Shown here in pieces: positions 52,117-60,820 of a DNA stretch of 64,000 bases. Each line of letters starts with the position of its first letter. Position 1 is the first letter of the stretch. A program made the position numbers and the translations under genes. The DNA comes from Acidobacteriota bacterium (GTDB lineage Bacteria; Acidobacteriota; Terriglobia; Bryobacterales; Bryobacteraceae). The stretch covers positions 1 to 64,000 of the forward strand of contig JAFDVZ010000003.1 of the NCBI GenBank assembly GCA_018268715.1, written 5' to 3'. Below the pieces are notes generated by a model. That model was not told the DNA's origin and searched no databases. It saw only the letters and a program-made list of their open reading frames with translations.

Positions 52117-53555
52117 CGGCGCAGTCCGGCGAGATCCGAGTCGATGGCGACCTTTCCGCCGCCGTCGACCACGGCCGCGCGGAATGAGTCGGATAACTCG
52201 ATACTGCCCGATGTCTTGAACGTGATCTCCTTGCCGGGGATGCGATTGACGAGTAACTCGAGCGGGCCGGGACTGGCGAATACGCAGCCAGTCATATTAA
52301 TGCGAGTCTTCTGATAATCCTGCATCGCCTTATTGCTGAGCAGCAGGATGCGGTTGTTCCGCAGCGTCGAGTTAGCGATGGACACCGTGTCCACCGGCGT
52401 GCGGATTTGCAGGAAATCGGCTCGATCCTCATATAACACACGGGCGTTGTCGATGTGGATATTTTCCTGTCTCGGAACCTGGGCCCCGGGATAGTACGAC
52501 CGGCTGTACTTATCGTTGTCAAAGTGGATGGAGAAGGCCGTGCGAGCCTTTCCCAGGAAGATATCGCGGAACACCACGTTGCGGACGCCGGCCGTGTATG
52601 TGACCGTGTCCTGCACGGCGCCCCAGGGAATGCCGTCGAGAGTCACCTGGCCGGACTTATGCGTCGGCCGGGTGACCGACTTATAGACGGTTCCGTCGGG
52701 AGAGGCCTGGACGCGGTACAGACGCCCCTCTGAAACCACCGTGTCGGATTGCTGGACTTCCATGCCCGGCCGCCAGTCGATCCACGCGCCGGCGAGGATC
52801 CGGCAGAAATAGCCGACCTGGCGTTTGGGATTGGGCAGGTCGTGCATGTTCTCCACGACTCCGTCCTCGATCCAGCCTAACTCGGGATTGCCCACCGAGT
52901 AATCGTGTGCGTTGAGCGCCACCGCGTCGTCGCCGGTTTCAAAGACGCCGTTACGTAGCGTAAACCGCTTCCCAGGGCCCAGATGAACGCCATCCTTGTC
53001 GCCCTTGATGATGACGTCATCCACCACGATGTCCTCGAACGTGCAGATGTGGATGCCGTATTGGACGCGGCCCAGGTCGAGGCAGCGGAATTTCTCGATC
53101 CGCAGGTCCTTCACATAGAAGAACGCAAGCTGGCCGTGCAGGCCGTACACCAGCCACTTGCGGATGTCGACGCCGTTCACGATGACGTGGAGGCCGGTGA
53201 CGGAGATGTGTTCGTCCCAGGTCCTGGTCAGCGCGCCCTTGTTGACCAGCACATGGGTGAACGGCCCCTTCTCATCGACCTTCTTGACGAAGACGTTCGC
53301 CCCAAACACCAGCGACGTATTGCCGCCGATGAAGACGGTGTCGGCCAGGCGGTAGGTTCCCGGCTGGCTGACGACGATCGTTCCCGTTCGGTCGACGGCG
53401 CGCTGGAGGGCGCGGGCGTTTTCAAGACCGGTGGCGGCGGGCGAGAAGCCGTAATCGGCGGCGTCGGTGAATCCGGCGGGCGCGTAGGCGAGGGCCAGCG
53501 CGCTGAACGCGAGGACGGCGGCAAGGAGTCGTCGAGGGGAGGTCATAGACTGCAT
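52113..53555 (-). CDS. Secreted right-handed beta-helix protein, GH28/pectate-lyase-like
   Basis: The 480-residue product has a signal peptide (LLAAVLAFSALALAYAPAG). The parallel beta-helix part includes DTVFIGGNTSLVFGANVFV, EDIVVDDVIIKGDKDGVHLG and TLRNGVFETGDDAVALNAHD. The GDD motif and preceding DGVH resemble the catalytic region of polygalacturonases, so it probably acts on a polysaccharide. A lectin-like insertion (YRVQASPDGTVYKSVTRPTH) lies in the middle. It is encoded alone, convergent with the NTR-like gene. Confidence 0.8.
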   Translation of the reverse strand: MQSMTSPRRLLAAVLAFSALALAYAPAGFTDAADYGFSPAATGLENARALQRAVDRTGTIVVSQPGTYRLADTVFIGGNTSLVFGANVFVKKVDEKGPFTHVLVNKGALTRTWDEHISVTGLHVIVNGVDIRKWLVYGLHGQLAFFYVKDLRIEKFRCLDLGRVQYGIHICTFEDIVVDDVIIKGDKDGVHLGPGKRFTLRNGVFETGDDAVALNAHDYSVGNPELGWIEDGVVENMHDLPNPKRQVGYFCRILAGAWIDWRPGMEVQQSDTVVSEGRLYRVQASPDGTVYKSVTRPTHKSGQVTLDGIPWGAVQDTVTYTAGVRNVVFRDIFLGKARTAFSIHFDNDKYSRSYYPGAQVPRQENIHIDNARVLYEDRADFLQIRTPVDTVSIANSTLRNNRILLLSNKAMQDYQKTRINMTGCVFASPGPLELLVNRIPGKEITFKTSGSIELSDSFRAAVVDGGGKVAIDSDLAGLRR

Positions 53556-53566
53556 CCGGCAGTCTA

Positions 53567-54637
53567 TTACACTCGGGCGGAGAGCCGCTTTTCCGGCTTG
53601 GGATACGACGGAGCAAAGGCGGCCAGATCGACGCGCGTTTCGCCCTCGATGCAGGCGAGCACCTCCTCAACGGCCGAGCGCAGAAGCTCCGGCGGCGCGA
53701 TCGCACGCAGGTTGATGGTCAACTGGTGCTGGCGTTCGGCCGGCGCGAGCAGGTCGCCTTCAATGACCGGCTGCTGGCCATTGTGGACAATGGCGGCTTT
53801 CAGGTAGGAAGACTGCGTCTGGTCGAACAGCTTAAGATGCACGATGCTCGCGCCGCGCCGGGCAAGCGCCGCGTCGAGCGAGTCGAGCAGGGGGCCGATG
53901 ACGTGGGACGGGCTCGAGGGGACGCGGGCGTCGATTTCGACGTGGGCGTTCAGCCAGCCGAGCGAAGCCTCCGCGGCGGCGTAGCGATCGTAGTCGATTT
54001 CGATGGTGTTGGCGCCGGCGGGGCTGCGCCAGTTGGCGACCAGGGTCAGCCATTCGCGGACGCCCTCGCCGGTGACGGTGGAGACGCGCAGGGGCGGGTC
54101 CTCGTCATCTACGGGAGGAGGAACGTCGGTGTACAGATCGGCCTTGGTGTAACACACCACGTCGGCCTCGCGGATCTGGCTTTCAAACAGGAACCGGAGG
54201 TCGGAGGAGGGGCTGGCGGCGTGGGCGCGCGCGGCGATTCCGGGATCGACGAGGACGGTGTAGGGCGCCACCTGGAAGCGCTCCGCGTGGAAGGACAGCA
54301 ACGGCTGCAGGACGGTGGCGGCGACATCGGTGCAACTGCCCACCGGTTCGGCGAATATGTACTCGGGCTGGAACCGCTCCAACTGATCGGCGGCCTCGAT
54401 GAGGGCGGAGAAACGGCAGCAGAAGCAGCCGCCACCGACTTCGGCGGCGTCAATGGCCTGGGCCCGGGCGCGGCGCGTATCGACCAGATGATCGCCCTGA
54501 TCGTTCGTGATCACCGCCACGCGCGCGCCACGCCGAGTCAACATATCGGCGGCGCAAAGAATCAGAGAAGTTTTGCCAGAGCCCAGGAACCCGCCAACCA
54601 CGATCAGGAGCGGTTTGCGACTACGCATGTTATACAA
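53567..54637 (-). CDS. G3E-family GTPase (CobW/COG0523)
   Basis: The 356-residue product has the Walker A GGFLGSGKTSLI, the Mg/switch region ITNDQGDHLVDT, the metal-binding GGGCFCCRF (CxCC), GSCTDVAATVLQP, and Walker-type CYTKADL. COG0523 proteins are GTP-dependent metallochaperones for zinc, cobalt or nickel enzymes. The usual C-terminal CobW_C domain is partly recognisable (FDQTQSSYLKAAIV, HQLTINLRAIAPPELL). No metal transporter gene is adjacent, so the target is unknown. It could equally start at ATG 54628. Confidence 0.87.
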   Translation of the reverse strand: MYNMRSRKPLLIVVGGFLGSGKTSLILCAADMLTRRGARVAVITNDQGDHLVDTRRARAQAIDAAEVGGGCFCCRFSALIEAADQLERFQPEYIFAEPVGSCTDVAATVLQPLLSFHAERFQVAPYTVLVDPGIAARAHAASPSSDLRFLFESQIREADVVCYTKADLYTDVPPPVDDEDPPLRVSTVTGEGVREWLTLVANWRSPAGANTIEIDYDRYAAAEASLGWLNAHVEIDARVPSSPSHVIGPLLDSLDAALARRGASIVHLKLFDQTQSSYLKAAIVHNGQQPVIEGDLLAPAERQHQLTINLRAIAPPELLRSAVEEVLACIEGETRVDLAAFAPSYPKPEKRLSARV

Positions 54638-54711
54638 CTAATCTATCTCGGATTGCGCGTCGAATTGCGCGACAATTTCGCTTTCCGCCGATCCTGTTAT
54701 GCTCGGACCAG

Positions 54712-55653
54712 ATGAATAAGCAACGTCTGCACCCGGATGTGGTGGCGGTGCTCGAGGCGAAGACAGCCTCCGGCGCGCCGGCCATGGAGACGCTTCCGGT
54801 GGATGAAGCGCGCAAGCTGGCTTTCGAGGGACACCAGGCTGTACAGGCGCAGCCGCAGTTGGTGGCGCGGGTGGACAATCTCCGCATTCCGGGGCCCGAT
54901 TGCGACATTCCGATCCGCGTGTACACGCCCGATTGCCGAACGCCGCTCGCGGCGGTGGTCTACTATCATGGCGGCGGCTGGGTGGTGTGCGACCTGGATA
55001 CGCACGAAGTGCTGTGCCGGGCCCTGGCCAACCGGGCGCACGCGGTGGTGATCGCGGTGGATTACCGGCTTGCGCCGGAGAACCGGTTTCCGGCGGCCGT
55101 GATCGACGCATACGCCGCACTGTGCTGGACCGCGGAACACGCCGACCGGCTGCACATCGATCCTCGGCGGATGGTGGTGGCGGGCGACAGCGCGGGCGGC
55201 AACCTGTCGGCGGTGGTTTCGATGATGGCGCGCGACAATAACGGTCCGCAGATCGCGCTGCAGGTGCTGGTGTATCCGGTGACGAACCTGGCGGCGCTCG
55301 ACACGCCGTCGTATCGCGAGTTCGCCACCGACTACAATCTGACCGCGGCGCAGATGGAGTGGTTCCGGCGCAATTATCTGCGGCGTCCCGAGGACGCGCT
55401 CGACCCGCGGGCCTCGCCGCTGCTTGCGCCCGACCTGAAGGGACTACCGCCGGCGCTGGTGATCACGGCCGAGTGCGATCCGCTGCGGGACGAGGGCGAG
55501 GCCTACGCCAAACGGCTGGAGCAGGCCGGCGTGCCGGTGACGATGACGCGTTACGCGGGCATGATTCACCCGTTTTTCACGATGACGGGAGCGATCGGCG
55601 ACAGCCGCAAGGCGATCCGGCAGGTGGGCGAGGCCATCCGCGCGCTACCATAG
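54712..55653 (+). CDS. Alpha/beta hydrolase, hormone-sensitive-lipase family
   Basis: The 313-residue product has the oxyanion-hole motif VVYYHGGGWVVCDLDTHE, the nucleophile elbow VVAGDSAGGNLSAVVSM, the acid in ITAECDPLRDEGEAYA and His in MIHPFFTM. It belongs to esterase family IV and hydrolyses short-chain esters in the cytoplasm. There is no signal peptide. The divergent gap to the G3E GTPase is 74 bp. A small glycine-zipper protein gene follows 16 bp downstream. Confidence 0.92.
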   Translation: MNKQRLHPDVVAVLEAKTASGAPAMETLPVDEARKLAFEGHQAVQAQPQLVARVDNLRIPGPDCDIPIRVYTPDCRTPLAAVVYYHGGGWVVCDLDTHEVLCRALANRAHAVVIAVDYRLAPENRFPAAVIDAYAALCWTAEHADRLHIDPRRMVVAGDSAGGNLSAVVSMMARDNNGPQIALQVLVYPVTNLAALDTPSYREFATDYNLTAAQMEWFRRNYLRRPEDALDPRASPLLAPDLKGLPPALVITAECDPLRDEGEAYAKRLEQAGVPVTMTRYAGMIHPFFTMTGAIGDSRKAIRQVGEAIRALP

Positions 55654-55669
55654 ATCCAGATAGTTCTGT

Positions 55670-56056
55670 ATGAAACTCCATCCAGCCATCACGGACAATC
55701 TCGCATTCGGAAAGCGACTGGTCGGGTCGGGAATTCAGGGGGTCGGCGCGGGCACGCGCAGCGCGCTCGACGAAGAGGCGTTGCCGGAGACGATCCGGCG
55801 GGCGGCGAAGGAGGCCGGCGTCCCGGCGATCATCGGCGCGGCCGTGGGCGCGGCGGCCAGCCTGTGGAGAGGCGACGGCAAGGCGCCTCGGGCGGCGGCG
55901 ATCGGCGGCCTGGTGGGCGCGGCGCTCGGATTCAGCGCCGGCATGCTGTGGGGATCGCGCAACCTGACCGGGGCGATGGTGAAGGGCGCAATGAAGAACG
56001 TGAACGCCGCCCGCGATCAGCACTGGCTGGAGCAGCATCCGATCAATTACGCCTAG
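55670..56056 (+). CDS. Glycine-zipper membrane-associated protein, unknown
   Basis: The 128-residue product has two Gly/Ala-rich hydrophobic segments (VPAIIGAAVGAAASLW and AAAIGGLVGAALGFSAGML) separated by a short polar turn (RGDGKAPR). This is the pattern of glycine-zipper proteins that insert or oligomerise in membranes. The N-terminal third is polar, with no signal peptide. It follows the hydrolase gene closely and converges with the STAS gene. No function can be given. Confidence 0.68.
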   Translation: MKLHPAITDNLAFGKRLVGSGIQGVGAGTRSALDEEALPETIRRAAKEAGVPAIIGAAVGAAASLWRGDGKAPRAAAIGGLVGAALGFSAGMLWGSRNLTGAMVKGAMKNVNAARDQHWLEQHPINYA

Positions 56057-56089
56057 CCGCGGCCGGAAGGACGGTTTCGAGAGCCGCCG

Positions 56090-56440
56090 TTACGCCGTGG
56101 CGAAGCTCGCGACGGCGGTTTCCTCCTGCTCGAAAACCTCGAACAGCAGGTGGAGACGGGTGGTGAAGATCAGGTTGCGGTTCAACTGGCTGAGCTTCAT
56201 CAGCTTCAGCCGTCCGCCGGCGGCGTCGATGTGCTTGCGCGCGGCGAGCAGTTCACCGAGGCCGCTCGAGTCGATGTAGAAGACCTCGTCGAAGTTCAGC
56301 AGGATGTCGCGGCTGCCGCGTCCCATGACGTCGTCAATGGCTTCACGGAACCGGTGGGTTCCCTGGCCGAGGGTCAGCCGTCCGATCAGGTTGATGACGG
56401 TCACGCCGCCAATGTCCCAATCGATGTAGTCGAGTGTCAT
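56090..56440 (-). CDS. STAS-domain protein, anti-anti-sigma factor-like
   Basis: The 116-residue product (ATG 56440) is a single STAS domain: GGVTVINLIGRLTLGQG at the start, ILLNFDEVFYIDSSGLGELL with the Ser pair that is phosphorylated in SpoIIAA-like proteins, and GGRLKLMKLSQLNRNLIF. Such proteins bind an anti-sigma kinase to free a sigma factor, or a regulator of phosphatase type. No anti-sigma or sigma gene is adjacent. Its start lies 7 bp past the ybdD stop, so it may be the last gene of a cstA-ybdD-STAS operon. Confidence 0.85.
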   Translation of the reverse strand: MTLDYIDWDIGGVTVINLIGRLTLGQGTHRFREAIDDVMGRGSRDILLNFDEVFYIDSSGLGELLAARKHIDAAGGRLKLMKLSQLNRNLIFTTRLHLLFEVFEQEETAVASFATA

Positions 56441-56447
56441 TCCGCTC

Positions 56448-56630
56448 CTAACAGCACTTTGGCCGGGTGTATTTCGCCCCGTGCCGCGCATCGGAAAACC
56501 GACGCCATTCTTCGGCCGAATGCGTCCGGCCGCACGCCGCCAGGTGCCGCGCGTAGGCGCTTTCGTCCGACAGTTCGCCGATCAGCCCGCCGAGAATGTA
56601 TCGCAGACGCCGCCACAGTTCCCCGATCAT
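56448..56630 (-). CDS. ybdD: YbdD/YjiX-family small protein (CstA partner)
   Basis: The 60-residue product has the YbdD/YjiX pattern: LWRRLRYILGGLIGE at the N-terminus, DESAYARHLAACG, a Glu-rich middle (SAEEWRRFSDARHG) and a short Cys-Cys end (RPKCC). It is encoded directly after cstA with only 3 bp between them, as in many bacteria. YbdD is needed for full activity of CstA-type pyruvate/peptide transporters. Its small size means it is easily overlooked. Confidence 0.85.
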   Translation of the reverse strand: MIGELWRRLRYILGGLIGELSDESAYARHLAACGRTHSAEEWRRFSDARHGAKYTRPKCC

Positions 56631-56633
56631 GGC

Positions 56634-58706
56634 TTAGACCTCGTCCGGCAACAACCGGGTGGCGACGAAGGGCGACTCCAACACCCCTGCATCCCGCGTG
56701 CCACGGAGGATCCCGTACCAGACCCGCGCGGAGTGCATCAGCACCAGCGTAACCATAATGACGAACGCGCCGCACACGGCGGCGTCTAAACGTGCGTTAA
56801 AAATCAGCGAATTCGTCTCCGCGATCCTGGAGGCGGCGATCTTGCCGGCGGCCAGGGCGGCGGTCAACTGATCCGCCTGGGCCAGGAATCCGACGCGGGG
56901 CGAGGAGGAGAAAATCTTCTCCCAGGAGGCGGCGTACGTTACTACCACCAGCCAGGACATGGGCAGGCCGGTGACCCATGCGTATTTGGCGCGGTGCATC
57001 TTAATGAGAATGGTGGTGGCCACGCACAAGGCGATGGTGGCGAGCAACTGGTTGGCGATGCCGAATAAGGGCCACAGGGAATTGATGCCGCCGAGCGGGT
57101 CGGTGACGCCCTGGAGCAGGAAGTAGCCCCAGGCGAGCACGATGATGGCGCTCGCTCCCCAGACGCCCGGTTTCCAACCGAAGCGGCCGAGCGGGGGATA
57201 GATGTGGCCGGCCAGGTCCTGGAGCATGAAGCGGCCGACGCGCGTGCCGGCGTCGATCACGGTGAGGATGAACAGGGCCTCGAACATGATGGCGAAGTGG
57301 TACCAGAAGCCGAGGATGGCGTCGCCGCCTCCGCCGCGGGCGAAGATGTGCGCCATGCCGAGGGCGAGCGACGGGGCGCCTCCGGTGCGGGCGAACAGGG
57401 TGCTTTCGCCGACGTGGCGGGCCATGTCCTGCATCTGGCCGGCGGTGACGGGGAAGCCCCAGTTCGAGATCGTTGCGGCGGCCGCGGCGGGGGCCGCTCC
57501 CACGACGCCGGCGGGCGAGTTCACGGCGAAGTAGACGCCGGGCTGCATGGCGGCGGCGGCCACCAGCGCCATGATGGCGACGAAGCTTTCCAGCAGCATC
57601 GAGCCGTAGCCGATGGGCCAGGCGTGCCATTCCCGGGCGATCATCTTCGGGGTGGTGCCGGAGCTGATCAGCGAATGGAAGCCGGAAATCGCGCCGCAGG
57701 CGATGGTGATGAAACAGAACGGGAAGATCTTGCCGGCGAAGATAGGTCCGGTTCCATCGACGAATCGCGTAAAGGCGGGCAGTTCGAGCTGAGGCCGCAT
57801 GACGATGATGCCGAGGCCGAGCATCAGGACTACGCCGAGTTTGACGAAGGTGCTCAGGTAGTCGCGCGGGGCGAGCAGCAGCCAGACCGGCAGGGCGCTG
57901 GCCAGGAATCCATAGATGATGACCGCCACGGCCAGGGCGACAGGTCCATATGTGAACCAGGGGGCCACTGTGGGCGATTGGGACACCCACTGTCCGGCGA
58001 AGATGCTGGCCAGTACGAGGACGAAACCGATAGCGGAGATCTCACGGACCTTGCCGGGGCGGATGCGGCGGAGATAGACGCCCATGAACAGGGCGATGGG
58101 CATGGTGGCGGCCACCGTGAAGGTCCCCCAAGGACTGCCCTTGAGCGCGTTCACCACCACCAGGGCCACTACCGCCAGCAGGATGATCATGATCATCAGG
58201 ACGGCGATCAGGGCGGTGAATCCGCCGGTGCTGCCGATTTCCTCCCGGGCCATCTTGCCGAGCGATTTACCGTCGCGACGCATGGAGCAAAAAAGTATGA
58301 CGAAATCCTGGACGGCGCCGCCTAGAACGCAGCCCGCGATGATCCAAAGAGCGCCGGGAAGGTAGCCGAACTGGGCGGCGAGGGTGGGTCCGACCAGGGG
58401 GCCGGGGCCAGCGATGGCGGCAAAATGGTGGCCGAACAGGATCCACTTGTTGGTCGGTTCGAAGTCGTGGGAATCCTTCAGGCGCTCGGCGGGGGTGGCG
58501 CGGTCGTTGCGCAGGACCATCACTTTCGCGGCGATGAACTTGGCGTAGAACCGGTACGCGAGCAGGTAGGTACAGACCGCCGCGAGGACCAGCCAGATGC
58601 TGTTGATGGGCTCGCCCCGGGAGATGGCCACCACCGCCAGGCAACCGGCGCCGGCGACGGACACTGCGATCCAGGCGAGTACTTGGAAGAGTCCCCTCAT
58701 TATCAA
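56634..58706 (-). CDS. cstA: Carbon starvation protein A, pyruvate/peptide transporter
   Basis: The 690-residue product is a many-span membrane protein with the CstA signatures: NKWILFGHHFAAIAGPGPLV, GPTLAAQFGYLPGALWII, GGAVQDFVILFCSMRRDGKS, ISSGTTPKMIAREWHAWPIG and GINSLWPLFGIANQLLATIA. CstA/BtsT transporters import pyruvate or peptides with protons and are induced when carbon runs short. ybdD follows immediately. The start is ATG 58706, with ATG 58700 equally possible. The upstream gap holds repeated GTAGTAC sites. Confidence 0.94.
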   Translation of the reverse strand: MIMRGLFQVLAWIAVSVAGAGCLAVVAISRGEPINSIWLVLAAVCTYLLAYRFYAKFIAAKVMVLRNDRATPAERLKDSHDFEPTNKWILFGHHFAAIAGPGPLVGPTLAAQFGYLPGALWIIAGCVLGGAVQDFVILFCSMRRDGKSLGKMAREEIGSTGGFTALIAVLMIMIILLAVVALVVVNALKGSPWGTFTVAATMPIALFMGVYLRRIRPGKVREISAIGFVLVLASIFAGQWVSQSPTVAPWFTYGPVALAVAVIIYGFLASALPVWLLLAPRDYLSTFVKLGVVLMLGLGIIVMRPQLELPAFTRFVDGTGPIFAGKIFPFCFITIACGAISGFHSLISSGTTPKMIAREWHAWPIGYGSMLLESFVAIMALVAAAAMQPGVYFAVNSPAGVVGAAPAAAAATISNWGFPVTAGQMQDMARHVGESTLFARTGGAPSLALGMAHIFARGGGGDAILGFWYHFAIMFEALFILTVIDAGTRVGRFMLQDLAGHIYPPLGRFGWKPGVWGASAIIVLAWGYFLLQGVTDPLGGINSLWPLFGIANQLLATIALCVATTILIKMHRAKYAWVTGLPMSWLVVVTYAASWEKIFSSSPRVGFLAQADQLTAALAAGKIAASRIAETNSLIFNARLDAAVCGAFVIMVTLVLMHSARVWYGILRGTRDAGVLESPFVATRLLPDEV

Positions 58707-58770
58707 TGGATTGTACTATCCGGGGGCGGATTTCGGCGGGAGGAGGCGAATGGCGGGGAGAACAGCGACA

Positions 58771-58907
58771 GTACTACAGTACCACCCACAACAATTTCCG
58801 ATGAGGTGGTACCGACGGGTGGGGTAGTACGGTGATACTCTATATCCCTGGAAGGGAGACCTCTTTTTTGGGATGCACTCTTCCATTGAGCGTAGTACCC
58901 GGGTACC
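58771..58907. promoter_or_regulatory. Cluster of GTAGTAC/GTACCACC sites in the cstA divergent gap
   Basis: GTACTAC (58771-58777), its reverse GTAGTAC (near 58824-58830 and 58892-58898), and a perfect 8-bp inverted repeat GTACCACC (58780-58787) / GGTGGTAC (58805-58812) are packed into 137 bp, with a further GGGTACC at 58900. The gap separates leftward cstA from the rightward DUF5658 gene. Several copies of one motif in such a gap suggest a regulator acting on cstA, possibly for carbon-starvation control. The protein is not identified. Confidence 0.35.
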
Positions 58908-58988
58908 ATTTACGATGTCGGTGCATTACCGATAGATTTCAGTTTCGATCTTGCGTTTGCCTAAGGCCTTGGCGGAGGGGAAACACCG

Positions 58989-59285
58989 TTGAATCACTTA
59001 CTCGTACAGTTCACCTACCTGCAACTGCTGGACCTGATGACGACTTTGGCGTTTCTGGTCAACGGCGTTCAGGAAGCGAATCCACTGGTGCGGCTGGCGA
59101 TGCAGACCTCGCCGAACCCGCTGGGAGGCCTGGTGGCGCTGAAGGCGCTGGCGGTGACGCTCGGGGTGTTCTGCTGGCGGATGGGCCGGACGAAGGTGTT
59201 GATGCGGATGAACCTGCTGTTCGCCATCGTGGTGGCGTGGAACCTGGCGGCGCTGATCATCGCGTCCGTGCGATCGATGTCCTAG
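58989..59285 (+). CDS. DUF5658-like small membrane protein
   Basis: The 98-residue product (TTG start, GGAGGGG about 10 nt upstream) has three hydrophobic segments and the pattern YLQLLDLMTTLAFLVNGVQE, ANPLVRLAMQTS and VALKALAVTLGVFCW, which matches DUF5658. Function is unknown. It diverges from cstA across the GTAGTAC cluster and lies 9 bp before the epoxide-hydrolase-like gene, with which it may be co-transcribed. Confidence 0.75.
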   Translation: MNHLLVQFTYLQLLDLMTTLAFLVNGVQEANPLVRLAMQTSPNPLGGLVALKALAVTLGVFCWRMGRTKVLMRMNLLFAIVVAWNLAALIIASVRSMS

Positions 59286-59294
59286 GTCGGCACA

Positions 59295-60284
59295 ATGACG
59301 GAGTTTCAACATCGATTCGCGCACACCAATGGCATCCGGATGCACTATGTCGAGGCCGGAGCAGGCCCCACTGTGGTGTTGTGTCACGGATTTCCGGAGT
59401 CGTGGTATTCCTGGCGGCATCAGTTGCGGGCGCTTGCGGAGGCGGGGTTCCGGGCGATTGCGCCGGACCAGCGCGGGTACGGGGAAACGGACGCTCCGGT
59501 AGAGGTGGAAGCCTACGGGCTGTGCCAACTGACGGGCGATATCGTCGGGTTGTTGTACGACCTGGGCGTGTCCAACGCGGTGATAGTGGGACATGACTGG
59601 GGCGCTCCGGTAGCCTGGACGACGGCGCTGCTGCGGCCCGACCTGATCACCGGGGTGGCGCTGCTGAGCGTTCCCTATCTGCAAGGCCTGTGGGGCGGAC
59701 CGCCGCCCACCGAAGCGATGCGGGCGATGGTGGGCGACCAGTACACCTTCTACCAGCTCTATTTCCAGGAAGAGGGCGTGGCGGAGGCGGAACTGGCCGA
59801 GGATCCGGCGCGGAGCCTGTCCGGAATCTACTACGCGGCGTCGGCCGAGGGGCGGGCCGAGGGCCGGGTGTTGGGAATGTTCCCGAAAACCGAACGATTT
59901 ATCGACAATCTTCCGCGCGCTCCGCGGCTTCCGGCGTGGCTGGACAATCAGGATTTCGATTATTTCGTACAGCAGTTCGAGAAATCGGGCTTCCGCGGGC
60001 CGGTGAACTGGTACCGCAACCTGGATCGCAACGGGCGGATGCTCTCCTTCCTTAAGAATGCGAAGGTGCAGCAGCCGGCGGTGTTCCTGGCGGGCGAGCA
60101 CGACGCGGTGGTGAACCTGTACCGAAAGGCGTACGACGAGCTGGAAACCACCATGCCGAAACTTCGGCAGAAGATCCTGGCGCCCGGCGCGGGCCACTGG
60201 GTGCAGCAGGAGCAGCCCGAAGCGGCGAGCCGGGCGCTGGTGGAATTCTGCCGCCATCTGCAGGCGCGAGGCGCGGCGGCGTAA
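59295..60284 (+). CDS. Alpha/beta hydrolase, epoxide hydrolase-like
   Basis: The 329-residue product has the epoxide/haloalkane hydrolase signatures LCHGFPESWYSWRHQLRAL, APDQRGYGETDAP, and the nucleophile elbow VIVGHDWGAPVAWT with Asp as nucleophile. A cap domain carries tyrosines (FYQLYF, GIYYAAS) that could activate the epoxide, and the catalytic His is in GAGHWVQQEQPE. It should open epoxides to diols in the cytoplasm. Its stop codon abuts the 3' end of the RNase P RNA gene on the other strand. Confidence 0.88.
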   Translation: MTEFQHRFAHTNGIRMHYVEAGAGPTVVLCHGFPESWYSWRHQLRALAEAGFRAIAPDQRGYGETDAPVEVEAYGLCQLTGDIVGLLYDLGVSNAVIVGHDWGAPVAWTTALLRPDLITGVALLSVPYLQGLWGGPPPTEAMRAMVGDQYTFYQLYFQEEGVAEAELAEDPARSLSGIYYAASAEGRAEGRVLGMFPKTERFIDNLPRAPRLPAWLDNQDFDYFVQQFEKSGFRGPVNWYRNLDRNGRMLSFLKNAKVQQPAVFLAGEHDAVVNLYRKAYDELETTMPKLRQKILAPGAGHWVQQEQPEAASRALVEFCRHLQARGAAA

Positions 60285-60656
60285 GGCCTGCCGGACTGTA
60301 AGCCGGTTTCTGTTCCCTCCGAAGAGGGCGACAGCCATTCATCTGGACCGCCCATTACTGGACGGCTCTAGCGACCTACCCGGAAGTCGAGCGGGGCGGG
60401 CAGCCCCTCCTCCCCTATTTGGTCTTGCTCCGCATGGGGTTTACCCTGCCGGCGCGAATCGCTTCGGCCGCGGTGCGCTCTTACCGCACCTTTTCACCCT
60501 TACCTCGTCGCCGAGGCGGTACATTTTCTGTGGCACTTTCCGTGAAATTCGCTTTGAGCGAACCCCCCCGGCCGTTAGCCGGCATGCTGCCCTGTGGAGA
60601 CCGGACTTTCCTCCCAGTACTGCTCGTACCGAGCGGCTGCCCGTCCGGCAAGCCTG
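60284..60656 (-). ncRNA. rnpB: RNase P RNA, bacterial type A
   Basis: On the minus strand the conserved core is clear. The P1 helix is formed by AGGCTTGCCGGAC at the 5' end (60655-60643) and GTCCGGCAGGCCT at the 3' end (60296-60284). GAGGAAAGTCCGG follows near the 5' end, then CACAGGGCAG, an AGGGTGAAAAGGTGCGGTAAGAG block in the middle, CAAATAGGGGAGGA, and ACAGAAACCGGCTTACAG near the 3' end. The total of about 373 nt is typical. It is the catalytic RNA that trims tRNA 5' leaders. The 3' end meets the stop codon of the convergent hydrolase gene. Confidence 0.95.
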
Positions 60657-60820
60657 TCAAACATTTTCGCACCTTCTTGCCATTTATGAAATACAAGTCG
60701 CGTCAATGCAGCAGGTTAGTGTACTCTATATTTTGGTTGAACCCGGTTCCCGATGGGTCAGGGAACTTTGTATTAGGTAGAAGTCCGTAGAACTGACACG
60801 TAAGAGGAGTGCCAACGTAC

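Noticed and set aside
54625..54645. GTTATAC resembling half a Zur box upstream of the G3E GTPase
   Set aside because: The second half-site is absent, so a zinc-regulated operator is not supported.
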